Below are positions 1 through 5,998 of a stretch of 32,676 bases of DNA, piece by piece (the first letter of the stretch is position 1; every line of letters begins with the position of its first letter). The notes under the pieces were generated by a model. It was not told the origin of the DNA, did not search any database, and saw only the letters and a list, made by a program, of their open reading frames with translations. Made by a program: the position numbers and the translations under genes. This DNA comes from Fimiplasma intestinipullorum (lineage in GTDB: Bacteria > Bacillota_I > Bacilli_A > Erysipelotrichales > Coprobacillaceae): contig DVMJ01000078.1 in assembly GCA_018715065.1 (NCBI GenBank), positions 1-32,676 of the forward strand. Reading direction: 5' to 3'.

Positions 1-979
1 GAATCGTGACAGTTCCATCACTACCGGTCGTATATGTTCCGATTGGACTGGACATATCAGAATGATAGGATAATTTAAAATCGACACCAGAAACTAAATT
101 ACCTCTGTTATCCTGCTTTGTGATCTTCAGATTTCCTGTATCTACCCAGTTGACTGTGAAACCGCCAGTGAAACCTGGGTCTGTCAAAATACGAATATAA
201 CCAATATCTTGTAAATTACTACTTGAACTTTGTAAAACAATAGGTTGATAATCAGGGAGATTCCCCTTTACTTCGCCTGTATCCCAAGTTCCTGTGACCG
301 TCAATGGGGCTTCAAAATGGAAGGTATCTCCGCCATTGATGGTGACCTGACCTGTCAATGACTGACCATTGCGAATCATGGTAACATTATTTGGTAAAGT
401 GATAGTAATAGAGTTGTCTCCATTCATGGTCATATCGCCTGTGACCTGCTTGTCGCCTTGAACAGTCGCATAGACACTGGATGGGCTAAACGAAAATTCT
501 CTTACAGGAATACTTTTTGAATCAATATAATCTAGGAAAGCATTGACACCTAATTCACGATTCCCTGTATTCTGTCCACCGATACTATCCCAGCCACTAT
601 AAATCACTGATAAAGCTAGTGATGTAACGACAATGGCATTATTCGTGCTCTTAAATCCGTTCCATGGTTCAACACCATCATAGCCGTAATATAATGCTTT
701 GAGCATTCTTTCATCATCATATATCGTTTCTGCGAATGATGTACCATTAGGTGGTGTAGGCTTGTCATGTTCTAAACAGAAAGCCTGTTGTCCATCAACT
801 AAGAAATTTCCTACTGTCGCATCTCCATACTGTCCTTGTGCATCATATATCTTTCCAAGATACTGGTAACTTTGATATGCTTCTGCCGTCGTTGCATTAG
901 TAATAACAGGATAGAGAAATAAACAAACTGCGAGGATCATCTTCCATAATCGACTGGATTGTTGTTTGATCGTATCCAT
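1..979 (-). CDS. Secreted surface adhesin, VaFE/SpaA (Cna-B) type, thioester-like N-terminus; C-terminus off the window
   Basis: The first 326 residues are visible; the gene runs off the left edge. An N-terminal basic stretch and a hydrophobic segment (about residues 12-27) form a signal peptide. A thioester-domain-like region follows, with FCLEHDKPTPPNGT around Cys68 and LYYGYDG near 97-103. Next comes VVTSLALSVIYSG near 117-129, where related surface proteins have a TQ or TH motif. A beta-rich stretch follows, and from about residue 285 a SpaA/Cna-B-type repeat begins (GNLKITKQD). Such proteins are wall-anchored through a C-terminal LPxTG motif, which would lie outside the window. In Gram-positive mobile elements they often sit beside conjugation genes as adhesins. 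The start is the ATG preceded by AAAGGA. The missing Gln or His in the second motif makes thioester formation uncertain. Confidence 0.75.
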   Translation of the reverse strand, partial: MDTIKQQSSRLWKMILAVCLFLYPVITNATTAEAYQSYQYLGKIYDAQGQYGDATVGNFLVDGQQAFCLEHDKPTPPNGTSFAETIYDDERMLKALYYGYDGVEPWNGFKSTNNAIVVTSLALSVIYSGWDSIGGQNTGNRELGVNAFLDYIDSKSIPVREFSFSPSSVYATVQGDKQVTGDMTMNGDNSITITLPNNVTMIRNGQSLTGQVTINGGDTFHFEAPLTVTGTWDTGEVKGNLPDYQPIVLQSSSSNLQDIGYIRILTDPGFTGGFTVNWVDTGNLKITKQDNRGNLVSGVDFKLSYHSDMSSPIGTYTTGSDGTVTI

Positions 980-1016
980 ACTTTACTCTTTCCTTTCTTC
1001 CAAAATTTCATTAGAC

Positions 1017-1043
1017 GAAAAAAAGCAGCTCCACGCTGCTTAA
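1017..1043 (-). terminator. Rho-independent terminator of the Ig-like surface protein gene
   Basis: Read on the minus strand, AGCAGC-GTGGA-GCTGCT is followed directly by seven T. It lies just past the stop of the 289-aa gene and before the ribosome binding site of the adhesin gene. The adhesin therefore depends on readthrough or on a promoter not recognised here. Confidence 0.85.
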
Positions 1044-1058
1044 AAATAAAATACACAA

Positions 1059-1928
1059 TTAAGGGATTGGGATCCAATCTGACTCGTAATAATTACCATA
1101 TTCGTTATTGAACGTGTGTTCGGACTCGAAAGTACCCGAATAAGAATCATCATTATGAGATGAAGAACTTCCTGAACTGCTGGATCCACTTCCTGTTGAT
1201 CCGGATGAACTACTTCCTGATGATGAGGAACCGTTGCTTGTAGAAGAATTGCTACTTCCTGATGAAGTATTTCTTCTAGATGTGCTGTTTCCCGATCCAC
1301 TTGAGGTGGTGGTTGGTGCTGGTTTCTCATTCACCGTTACAGCCAGTTCTTTTTCTACACTGTTGCCACTTAGATCAGCGATGATGTATTTGACTGTGTA
1401 GTTTCCGGCTGTATTGGTATCAACCGACTGTTCAACGGTGATACTTGTCTCATCCAGATCACTTGTGCTGATGTATTGGTTCCAGTCATAATTGGTTAGA
1501 TCTGTGCCATACTCAAAGCTGATGCTTTCCTGAGAAAGAGTTGCTTCCGGTGCTGTTGTGTCAACAATGTGCAATGTAAATGGGAGTTCCTGACTGCCTG
1601 CAGTGATGATGCCCTCGTAATCACCTTTTTTTAGATAAGTTATACCATCTTCTTTGGTGATCGTTTGATCTTCTGTATAATTCAGATGAATATCCTTTTG
1701 TGTATCCTGCATCTTTTCTGAAGTGTTTTCAACATCAACAAACAAACTGGCATCCGATGGGGTCACAGAACCTAATTCCATCGTATAGACTTCACTATCT
1801 GCCGGTAACAGAGCAAAGCGATTCTGTTCATCCTGATAGCTATTGTACCAGAAACCAATACCGATTGCTGCTGCTATCGCAACCACACCAGCACTGCATC
1901 CTACAATGATCTTCTTTTTCTTTTCCAT
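1059..1928 (-). CDS. Membrane-anchored Ig-like protein with Ser/Gly/Asn-rich tail
   Basis: This is a 289-aa protein of unknown specific function. A lysine-rich N-terminus (MEKKKK) precedes one transmembrane helix at about residues 7-28, so most of the protein is extracellular. Residues about 115-200 look like a bacterial Ig-like (HYR/DUF5011-type) domain, with DTTAPEATL, AGNYTVKYIIAD and SGNS in the usual order. Residues about 205-262 are a Ser/Gly/Thr/Asn low-complexity stretch, and the tail is acidic and aromatic (NNEYGNYYESDW). There is no LPxTG motif or lipobox. AAAGGA lies 9 nt before the ATG. Its promoter overlaps one copy of the element's 18-bp palindrome. Its place beside the adhesin suggests an envelope role for the mobile element, perhaps in cell contact; that is inference. 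Confidence 0.7.
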   Translation of the reverse strand: MEKKKKIIVGCSAGVVAIAAAIGIGFWYNSYQDEQNRFALLPADSEVYTMELGSVTPSDASLFVDVENTSEKMQDTQKDIHLNYTEDQTITKEDGITYLKKGDYEGIITAGSQELPFTLHIVDTTAPEATLSQESISFEYGTDLTNYDWNQYISTSDLDETSITVEQSVDTNTAGNYTVKYIIADLSGNSVEKELAVTVNEKPAPTTTSSGSGNSTSRRNTSSGSSNSSTSNGSSSSGSSSSGSTGSGSSSSGSSSSHNDDSYSGTFESEHTFNNEYGNYYESDWIPIP

Positions 1929-2002
1929 ATCATCGCGTCCTTTCCAAATAACTTAGTCATTCTATGATATTCATTCTACGATCATCTTGATTACTACTCT
2001 TC

Positions 2003-2033
2003 ATTATATCATCTTGTAGCAATGTTGCTACAA
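2003..2033 (-). promoter_or_regulatory. Promoter with 18-bp palindromic operator, upstream of the Ig-like protein gene
   Basis: On the minus strand a perfect -10 TATAAT lies at 2008-2003. The perfect palindrome TGTAGCAA-N2-TTGCTACA (2015-2032) covers the -35 region and part of the spacer. TTGTAG is the best -35 and gives a 19-bp spacer. A regulator bound here would sit on the RNA polymerase site. Long spacers with dyads are known from MerR-type control, but no MerR gene is visible. Confidence 0.6.
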
Positions 2034-2097
2034 AAATGTGATATAAATGAGTATCCATTGATTATGTGCTTCTAAAGCATCATCTCCTTTCAATAAT

Positions 2098-2115
2098 TGT
2101 AGCAACTTTGCTACA
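2098..2115 (-). promoter_or_regulatory. 18-bp palindrome, copy 2
   Basis: Perfect TGTAGCAA-CT-TTGCTACA. On the minus strand it ends in TGCTACAAT, which looks like an extended -10 box, and is followed by AAAGGAGATGATG. The only ORF there is ATG ATG CTT TAG, too short to be a normal gene. It sits right after the terminator of small RNA copy 1. Confidence 0.55.
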
Positions 2116-2126
2116 AAACAAGAGAT

Positions 2127-2156
2127 AGAAAAAGCAGGATATATTTCAATCCCGCT
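2127..2156 (-). terminator. Terminator of small RNA copy 1
   Basis: Minus strand AGCGGGAT-(8 nt)-ATCCTGCT forms an 8-bp stem including one G-U pair, followed by TTTTTC. It lies 10 nt after the RNA core at 2167-2224, which implies a discrete RNA of about 110 nt. Confidence 0.75.
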
Positions 2157-2166
2157 AAATGGAGAA

Positions 2167-2224
2167 ATGCCGTCGGGAGTAAACCTTTTGTTTATTTGTC
2201 CCTCGTAGGGATTGGGAACGACAT
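2167..2224 (-). ncRNA. Structured small RNA, copy 1 of a duplicated family
   Basis: The core is bounded by ATGTCGT and ACGGCAT, which pair (7 bp with one G-U). Inside, UCCCU-ACG-AGGGA forms a hairpin. It is followed by an A-rich run and AAAAGG, whose AGG could pair with CCU in the loop as an H-type pseudoknot. About 42 of 60 positions match copy 2 at 2503-2563 by eye. The two base changes between copies that fall in stems keep pairing (G-U) only if the minus strand is transcribed. A palindrome lies 24 nt upstream and a terminator follows. I do not recognise the family. The layout resembles preQ1-I riboswitches or type III antitoxin RNAs, but the sequence does not match either. Confidence 0.6.
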
Positions 2225-2248
2225 AATATAAACTTTCTCAAAGAAAAA

Positions 2249-2266
2249 TGTAGCAATTTTGCTACA
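2249..2266 (-). promoter_or_regulatory. 18-bp palindrome, copy 3, upstream of small RNA copy 1
   Basis: Perfect TGTAGCAA-TT-TTGCTACA. It lies 24 nt upstream of the RNA core on the minus strand and carries TGCTACATT in the position of an extended -10 box. Confidence 0.6.
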
Positions 2267-2355
2267 TTTCAATAAGGTACTCATCTACATGATCCAATTC
2301 TTTAAATTGCTCAAGCATTCATAAATGGCTCAGAAAATACTTTCCGTTGAAGCAT
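2262..2355 (-). other. Two possible overlapping mini-ORFs (14 and 18 codons)
   Basis: After palindrome copy 4 the minus strand has GAGGTG upstream of an ATG at 2355. This opens a 14-codon ORF (MLQRKVFSEPFMNA) ending at 2311. A second ORF (MLEQFKELDHVDEYLIEM) starts at 2318 in another frame and ends inside palindrome copy 3. They could be a leader peptide pair, one frameshifted remnant of a 31-aa protein, or chance. Only the good ribosome binding site argues for translation. Confidence 0.2.
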
Positions 2356-2390
2356 GATCATCACCTCTTCTATACTAAGGATATCACATT

Positions 2391-2408
2391 TGTAGCAAAA
2401 TTGCTACA
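2391..2408 (-). promoter_or_regulatory. 18-bp palindrome, copy 4
   Basis: Perfect TGTAGCAA-AA-TTGCTACA. On the minus strand it is followed by a GAGGTG ribosome binding site and the two mini-ORFs, so it is placed like a promoter/operator. Confidence 0.55.
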
Positions 2409-2413
2409 TTGTT

Positions 2414-2452
2414 GATTTGGTGATGAAGACGGTGGATCGACATCACCAAATC
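2414..2452. repeat. 12-bp perfect inverted repeat, 15-nt loop
   Basis: GATTTGGTGATG (2414-2425) and CATCACCAAATC (2441-2452) are exact reverse complements. Neither side has a T run, so it is not a standard terminator. It lies between the terminator of small RNA copy 2 and palindrome copy 4, so it could be a protein-binding site or part of a longer RNA. Confidence 0.6.
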
Positions 2453-2459
2453 TATATAT

Positions 2460-2497
2460 AAAAGAAAGGAGATAGAGCCCAATGATGAAAAGCTCTA
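2460..2497 (-). terminator. Weak terminator-like hairpin after small RNA copy 2
   Basis: Minus strand TAGAGC-(13 nt)-GCTCTA is followed by a pyrimidine-rich TCTCCTTTCTTTT. It lies 5 nt after the RNA core, the same place as the better terminator after copy 1. Confidence 0.45.
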
Positions 2498-2502
2498 ACC
2501 AT

Positions 2503-2563
2503 ATGCCGTCGGACCTACCACACCTTTTGTTTATTTGTCCCTTGCAGGAATCGGGAACGGCAT
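2503..2563 (-). ncRNA. Structured small RNA, copy 2 of a duplicated family
   Basis: Closed by a perfect ATGCCGT/ACGGCAT stem. The inner hairpin UUCCU-GCA-AGGGA carries a U-G pair where copy 1 has C-G. The run ACAAATAAACAAAAGG is identical in both copies, while the 7-10 nt before the closing CCGACGGCAT differ. Both copies have a palindrome 22-24 nt upstream and a hairpin 5-10 nt downstream, so whole cassettes appear duplicated. Function unknown. Confidence 0.6.
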
Positions 2564-2585
2564 TCGTGCAATCTTTCATAGTGAT

Positions 2586-2603
2586 TGTAGCAAAGTTGTT
2601 GCA
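2586..2603 (-). promoter_or_regulatory. Degenerate 18-bp palindrome, copy 5, upstream of small RNA copy 2
   Basis: TGTAGCAA-AG-TTGTTGCA matches the consensus except at two positions of one arm. On the minus strand it reads through TGCTACAAT, a plausible extended -10 box, 22 nt upstream of the RNA core. Confidence 0.5.
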
Positions 2604-2617
2604 TTTTTTTACACCAA

Positions 2618-3004
2618 TCACCATTTGTTGCTGTGCGAATGGAATCTACTCTGCAACACACTGTAAATAAAAATACCTAAGATATAGATAAGCCCCAGTG
2701 GTACTGCCAGCCAATACAAGATGAATGTTTTAACTAGCCAAATAATTAATGCAATAATCGTATTCAAAAAGAAATATCTTTCACCAAAGATAAAATGTAT
2801 GCATGTTCTATACAGCGCAACAGATAGAGGAAACAGAAGTAAACAAAGTATAAAATAAGCGCAGGTGAATAGATCACCATAAAAGAAATTGCTTGAATTT
2901 GCCATCATGATAAATAGAATAATTGCAATAATGTATGACTTTACCAGTTCAGCAACTGGAATTGTCAATAGACTTTGTTTCAGTAATTTTATAAACCTTC
3001 TCAT
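2618..3004 (-). CDS. Small multi-pass membrane protein, unknown function
   Basis: About 128 aa with roughly four hydrophobic segments: SYIIAIILFIMM, AYFILCLLLFPLSVAL, IIALIIWLVKTFIL and AVPLGLIYILGIFIYS. The N-terminus is basic (MRRFIKLLKQ). Two upstream in-frame ATGs exist (3034 and 3013), but AAGGAG lies 9 nt before the ATG at 3004 and the preceding 32-aa gene ends at 3019, so 3004 is preferred. It is the last gene of the dense minus-strand run before the small-RNA region. No family recognised. Confidence 0.6.
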   Translation of the reverse strand: MRRFIKLLKQSLLTIPVAELVKSYIIAIILFIMMANSSNFFYGDLFTCAYFILCLLLFPLSVALYRTCIHFIFGERYFFLNTIIALIIWLVKTFILYWLAVPLGLIYILGIFIYSVLQSRFHSHSNKW

Positions 3005-3018
3005 CTCAATCATCTCCT

Positions 3019-3117
3019 TCACAGCCCCAGCCATTTTGATAGCTGTAACTCAACTATTACGCCTAAGACCGTTGATGCAGTAAACAATACAATAATTACA
3101 GTAATATACATCCACAT
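3019..3117 (-). CDS. 32-aa single-helix membrane peptide
   Basis: A short ORF (MWMYITVIIVLFTASTVLGV and 12 more residues) is almost entirely one hydrophobic helix ending in KWLGL. AAGAAGG lies about 10 nt upstream. It ends 14 nt before the start of the next membrane protein, whose ribosome binding site overlaps its last codons, suggesting translational coupling. It might be a small membrane regulator or a toxin-like peptide; nothing in the sequence decides this. Confidence 0.45.
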   Translation of the reverse strand: MWMYITVIIVLFTASTVLGVIVELQLSKWLGL

Positions 3118-3135
3118 AGACCTATTACCTTCTTC

Positions 3136-3345
3136 TTAGTTATCTATCCAGCCTAACTCTTTACATTGTTGAAGTATTGCTTTTAAACACTCCATATCAA
3201 TGTGTCCGCTTGAATCAACTACGTTTAGATCGCCGCTGTTTCTTAAAAAGGAAATAGTCCTGAATCCTTTTTCATAAATAATAGAAGATTGACTTTCATT
3301 TGTTTTAGTCCACCCTAAATCTCTAAATATTTTTTGAGCGGTCAT
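3136..3345 (-). CDS. 69-aa protein, unknown
   Basis: A soluble protein beginning MTAQKIFRDLGW and ending CKELGWIDN, with a mixed alpha/beta look. Its ATG overlaps the TGA of the upstream 80-aa gene (ATGA), and GGAGTGATG lies just before, so the two are translationally coupled. Small proteins of this style (a disease-neutral accessory type seen in prophage and conjugative elements) are common, but I recognise no specific family. Confidence 0.55.
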   Translation of the reverse strand: MTAQKIFRDLGWTKTNESQSSIIYEKGFRTISFLRNSGDLNVVDSSGHIDMECLKAILQQCKELGWIDN

Positions 3346-3584
3346 GCTTCATCACTCCATTTCTTAATAGCTTGACCGCAATTCGGACATATCACATTGT
3401 ATATAGTTCCGGGTTCATTCTGGTATAATTCAACACTTTTAGGAATGCTCTTTTCAACCAATTCCCTCAGTAATTCGGCATACTCATCGTTTCTTTCTTT
3501 CGTGTATTCGCAACTTTCTTCACGAATCAAATTTCCGTTTGCCTGTCCATGCAGAACATTTAACGCTTCTTGATATATATTCAT
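3342..3584 (-). CDS. 80-aa protein with C-terminal CPNCGQ motif
   Basis: The first 60 residues are helical and acidic. The C-terminus has a single CPNCGQ, half of a zinc ribbon, so a full zinc site would need a dimer or another partner. The ATG overlaps the stop of the preceding gene (ATGA) and GGAGAG lies just upstream. Part of the co-directional small-gene run of the mobile element; role unknown. Confidence 0.55.
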   Translation of the reverse strand: MNIYQEALNVLHGQANGNLIREESCEYTKERNDEYAELLRELVEKSIPKSVELYQNEPGTIYNVICPNCGQAIKKWSDEA

Positions 3585-3838
3585 CTTTCACTCTCCATTT
3601 CATTTATGATTTGGCCTAGCCTTACCCTACATGCATTTTCAACGCTCCAATTGTGGTAAATCATATGAATGTATTCAACCAATTCACGCTTAGTCATTCT
3701 ACTTAATGTGCTGGCTGAATAAAGATTAAAATGTGTAAATGTAGCATCATTTTCTATTTCAGGTAATTCTGCGGATAAATGCATAGCTCCTTCATGACCT
3801 AAAACTACATCTTTATCAAACTGACTTTGGGCTATCAT
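3581..3838 (-). CDS. 85-aa protein, unknown
   Basis: Mostly helical in its second half (RMTKRELVEYIHMIYHNW, then RVRLGQIINEME). It overlaps the end of the preceding transposase-N-terminus gene by about 23 nt. Either GTG at 3847 or ATG at 3838 can start it; the ATG has GGGTG 6 nt upstream. The TKRELVEYIHMIYHNW helix resembles small helical proteins of Gram-positive mobile elements, without a firm family match. Confidence 0.5.
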   Translation of the reverse strand: MIAQSQFDKDVVLGHEGAMHLSAELPEIENDATFTHFNLYSASTLSRMTKRELVEYIHMIYHNWSVENACRVRLGQIINEMESER

Positions 3839-4205
3839 CTTTTTCACCCTGCCTCAAAACATCTATGCCTTTCACCTTGATACCATAGTCAGCGATGATA
3901 TGTGCTTTTATATACTCTTGAATCCGTAAATATTGGATTGTATCATGATCATCAGCAATCATACATAGATCTGACATAATTTTCATAAAAGCAGTATCTC
4001 CAACCATTTTTCTTATTTCTTTACTTGAAACAGATAACAACTTTTCAGGATCTACTCTTTTAAGAATATCAACATCACTTCTATAATACTTTCCAAGACT
4101 TTTTAAATTTTTATGTTTGCATTTGCCACCATCACGATAGGACTCAACGATATAACAATAGCAGTATGTCTTGTTTGGCCCGGTTGGCATTGCTTTAATG
4201 AACAT
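3816..4205 (-). CDS. 129-aa protein resembling the N-terminal region of IS1634/IS4-type transposases
   Basis: Residues 1-50 read like the start of IS1634-family transposases: short strands and the pattern YCYIVESYRDGGKCKHKNLKSLG, then a Tyr-rich turn. No DDE catalytic core follows, and the next frame downstream is an unrelated gene. The AAAGGA 9 nt before the ATG, the uninterrupted frame and its place inside an overlapping operon suggest an expressed small protein rather than decaying IS debris. It may be a retained nucleic-acid-binding module. The family call rests on recognition by eye. Confidence 0.5.
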   Translation of the reverse strand: MFIKAMPTGPNKTYCYCYIVESYRDGGKCKHKNLKSLGKYYRSDVDILKRVDPEKLLSVSSKEIRKMVGDTAFMKIMSDLCMIADDHDTIQYLRIQEYIKAHIIADYGIKVKGIDVLRQGEKDDSPKSV

Positions 4206-4209
4206 ATCA

Positions 4210-4563
4210 TCACATCCTTTTCTGAAAATAATATTCTGCGTTCCTATATTTTTTTATAATGTAGTTCTTATAAAAGAAAACATAAGTAGCTGCTAGAATA
4301 TAGGCAACGATAGCATATATCAATACAAAAAGAAGTGATATGCCAGTTGTAAACTGCTCAACTAATGGTCCAAATACAATTAATGCAAATATAAATGTCG
4401 TAAAATAAATAGGAAGCCAATCTAACAGGCTTCCTTCATCCAATCTCTTACATCTTTTTAGTTGTTCGATCAAGCAGTCATAAATTGTATTGTGAATATA
4501 CCAGTTTTTTCGCATTTGAAATTCCATTATTTCTAATGCATCAATCATTTTATCATAGTTCAT
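4210..4563 (-). CDS. Two-TM membrane protein, unknown
   Basis: 117 aa with a soluble helical N-terminus of about 48 residues, two close hydrophobic helices (LPIYFTTFIFALIVFGPLVE and ISLLFVLIYAIVAYILAATY), and a basic, Tyr-rich tail (KNYIIKKYRNAEYYFQKRM). The ATG at 4563 has GGAAGG 8 nt upstream and is preferred over a GTG at 4572. It lies 14 nt after the methyltransferase gene. Confidence 0.55.
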   Translation of the reverse strand: MNYDKMIDALEIMEFQMRKNWYIHNTIYDCLIEQLKRCKRLDEGSLLDWLPIYFTTFIFALIVFGPLVEQFTTGISLLFVLIYAIVAYILAATYVFFYKNYIIKKYRNAEYYFQKRM

Positions 4564-4577
4564 ATCATTCACCTTCC

Positions 4578-5036
4578 CTATTTCACGTATATCAGCCAGT
4601 AGGTTCCATTGCCATGCCCCTTATCTCCATAAAGTGGTTTACCAACCACAGACAGGAGTTCAGGTAAAGAGATATCTCTAGTATTCCATTTCATAACCAA
4701 GGTACCATTCCTTTTTAAGACTCTCATGCATTCTCCAAATCCTTGCTTGATGTATGTTCTCCAACCATTTGGTAACTTTCCGTACTTTTGAGCTAACCAG
4801 GAGTTATCACCTACGTTCAAGAGATGCGGTGGATCAAACACGACATGATAAAATTTGTCATCTTCAAATGGGAGATCCCTGAAATCATATTCTGTATCAG
4901 GATGAATTGTTAGCTTTCTTCCGTCACAAAGTATATCATCCAGGTATCGAATATCATTACAAAGTAACCTCTCATCATTGGCAGCATAATAGAACATCCT
5001 GGATCCACAGCAAACATCCAAGATCGTTTTATCCAT
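4578..5036 (-). CDS. Small orphan class I SAM-dependent methyltransferase, DPPH type
   Basis: 152 aa. Residues 4-12 (TILDVCCGS) form the SAM-binding motif I. An acidic LLCNDIRYLD follows at the place of the ribose-binding acidic loop. DPPH at 68-71 is a DPPY-like catalytic motif, typical of amino-group methyltransferases that act on adenine-N6 or cytosine-N4. The size and motif order match the short methyltransferases of phages and mobile elements. No restriction gene is nearby, so it would be a stand-alone enzyme, perhaps masking element DNA; RNA or protein substrates are not excluded. Its ATG lies inside the end of the recombinase-like gene (8-nt overlap). Confidence 0.7.
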   Translation of the reverse strand: MDKTILDVCCGSRMFYYAANDERLLCNDIRYLDDILCDGRKLTIHPDTEYDFRDLPFEDDKFYHVVFDPPHLLNVGDNSWLAQKYGKLPNGWRTYIKQGFGECMRVLKRNGTLVMKWNTRDISLPELLSVVGKPLYGDKGHGNGTYWLIYVK

Positions 5037-5349
5037 CTTCTTTCACCCACCTTAAGAAAGTGTCCTGTGAAATACCTAATTGCTTAGCTGCATTTCTCGA
5101 AGAGAGCGTACCACATTTCCATTCTAATTTGAGTTTTTCAAACTCATGTGGCTTTTGCATACATTTTCTGCCAAACTTTGTCCCTCGTTTTTTTGCATCT
5201 TCAATTCCTGCAACGATCCTCTCATGGTTATTTTCTTTCTTCTGAAAGAAATCCTCAATAAATCCTTTAACATAAAGGTAAGAAGTAATAGAATTTTTAA
5301 AGAAGGCATTACTCAATTGATTGAGTACGTATTCTCTGTTGTCCACCAT
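5029..5349 (-). CDS. DNA-binding C-terminal part of a serine recombinase/resolvase, no catalytic domain
   Basis: 106 aa. The second half has the order seen at the end of resolvases: helix E (ERIVAGIEDAKKRGTKFGRK) followed by an HTH_7-type unit (FEKLKLEWKCGTLSSRNAAK then QLGISQDTFLRWVKE). The catalytic N-terminal domain with the active-site Ser and the Arg cluster is absent, and the first 40 residues do not resemble it. It could therefore bind DNA but not cut it. It overlaps the preceding gene by 41 nt and the methyltransferase by 8 nt, so it is embedded in a working operon. A repressor-like role or a decayed resolvase are the two options. Confidence 0.65.
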   Translation of the reverse strand: MVDNREYVLNQLSNAFFKNSITSYLYVKGFIEDFFQKKENNHERIVAGIEDAKKRGTKFGRKCMQKPHEFEKLKLEWKCGTLSSRNAAKQLGISQDTFLRWVKEDG

Positions 5350-5716
5350 ATTCAAAACTCGTCCTTTCCGCTAATAAAGAATCTTCTAATTTCATATTTT
5401 CAATTTCTAATGTGTTAATTTCTGGATCACTACACACAATGTATGCAATCAATTGTTTTTCCCTCATTCTGCATTCTACACTTAAATGTACTTTCAGCCA
5501 GTCGGAAATAACTGAACAATATTGATCAAAGGGATTATAGATCATAATTAATGATTTAAAGTTGGAATCATCAACCATGGTTAATACACCATCAATGGTA
5601 TATGCTTCTGTCAGGACATCCATTGTCCAATACTCATTGTTATCATCAATTGATATCAAAACGTACAAATCTTTCCTGGTTGACATGATTGCTTCTACTA
5701 ATTGTCGGATATACAT
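5309..5716 (-). CDS. 135-aa protein, unknown
   Basis: Begins MYIRQLVEAIMS; the core has alternating strands and helices (DLYVLISIDDNNEYWTMDVL, FKSLIMIYN, KQLIAYIVCSD). A longer frame opens at a TTG at 5803, but that would overlap the DUF5348 gene by 58 nt. AAGGAG lies 9 nt before the ATG at 5716, so 5716 is used. No family recognised. Confidence 0.55.
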   Translation of the reverse strand: MYIRQLVEAIMSTRKDLYVLISIDDNNEYWTMDVLTEAYTIDGVLTMVDDSNFKSLIMIYNPFDQYCSVISDWLKVHLSVECRMREKQLIAYIVCSDPEINTLEIENMKLEDSLLAERTSFEYGGQQRIRTQSIE

Positions 5717-5745
5717 CTCATCACTCTCCTTACCTAGCATCATTC

Positions 5746-5964
5746 CTACATATCTATTTTCACTAAGGCTCCAGTCTTCAAACTTGTACCGATTAAGTAC
5801 CAATTTGTGTCGTATTCAATTCTTGTAGGCACATAATGACCGGAATCCGTATCATATATGCTAAAGCAATCACCACAATGTAGCATGTACGTTTCATCGG
5901 TGCTAAATACTATTTCATAACGAGAATATCGATGATTATAAGCTAAATACCCTTTCCTGATCAT
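5746..5964 (-). CDS. DUF5348-type small protein
   Basis: 72 aa with the DUF5348 pattern: GYLAYNHRYSRYEIVF, LHCGDCFSIY, VPTRIEYD, WYLIGTSL. The family is widespread in conjugative and other mobile elements of Bacillota and has no assigned function. A longer frame from a TTG inside the palindrome at 6006 is possible, but AGAGAGG lies 8 nt before the ATG at 5964. It is the first gene of the dense run and has its own palindrome upstream. Confidence 0.75.
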   Translation of the reverse strand: MIRKGYLAYNHRYSRYEIVFSTDETYMLHCGDCFSIYDTDSGHYVPTRIEYDTNWYLIGTSLKTGALVKIDM

Positions 5965-5998
5965 TTGAATCACCTCTCTTTTTTCAGGAAAATAAAAA

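Noticed and set aside
2167..2224. PreQ1-I riboswitch
   Set aside because: The pseudoknot layout and A-rich tail are similar, but the sequence does not match, and no queuosine gene follows.
2167..2563. CRISPR array
   Set aside because: Only two similar copies, about 340 bp apart, with no regular spacers and no cas genes.
2370..2624. 84-codon minus-strand frame across the small RNA region
   Set aside because: It has no ribosome binding site, overlaps the end of a membrane-protein gene, and runs through the palindromes and RNA copy 2, which explain the conservation better.
2482..2670. 62-codon plus-strand frame
   Set aside because: It is antisense to RNA copy 2 with no good start signal; every supported gene of the element is on the minus strand.
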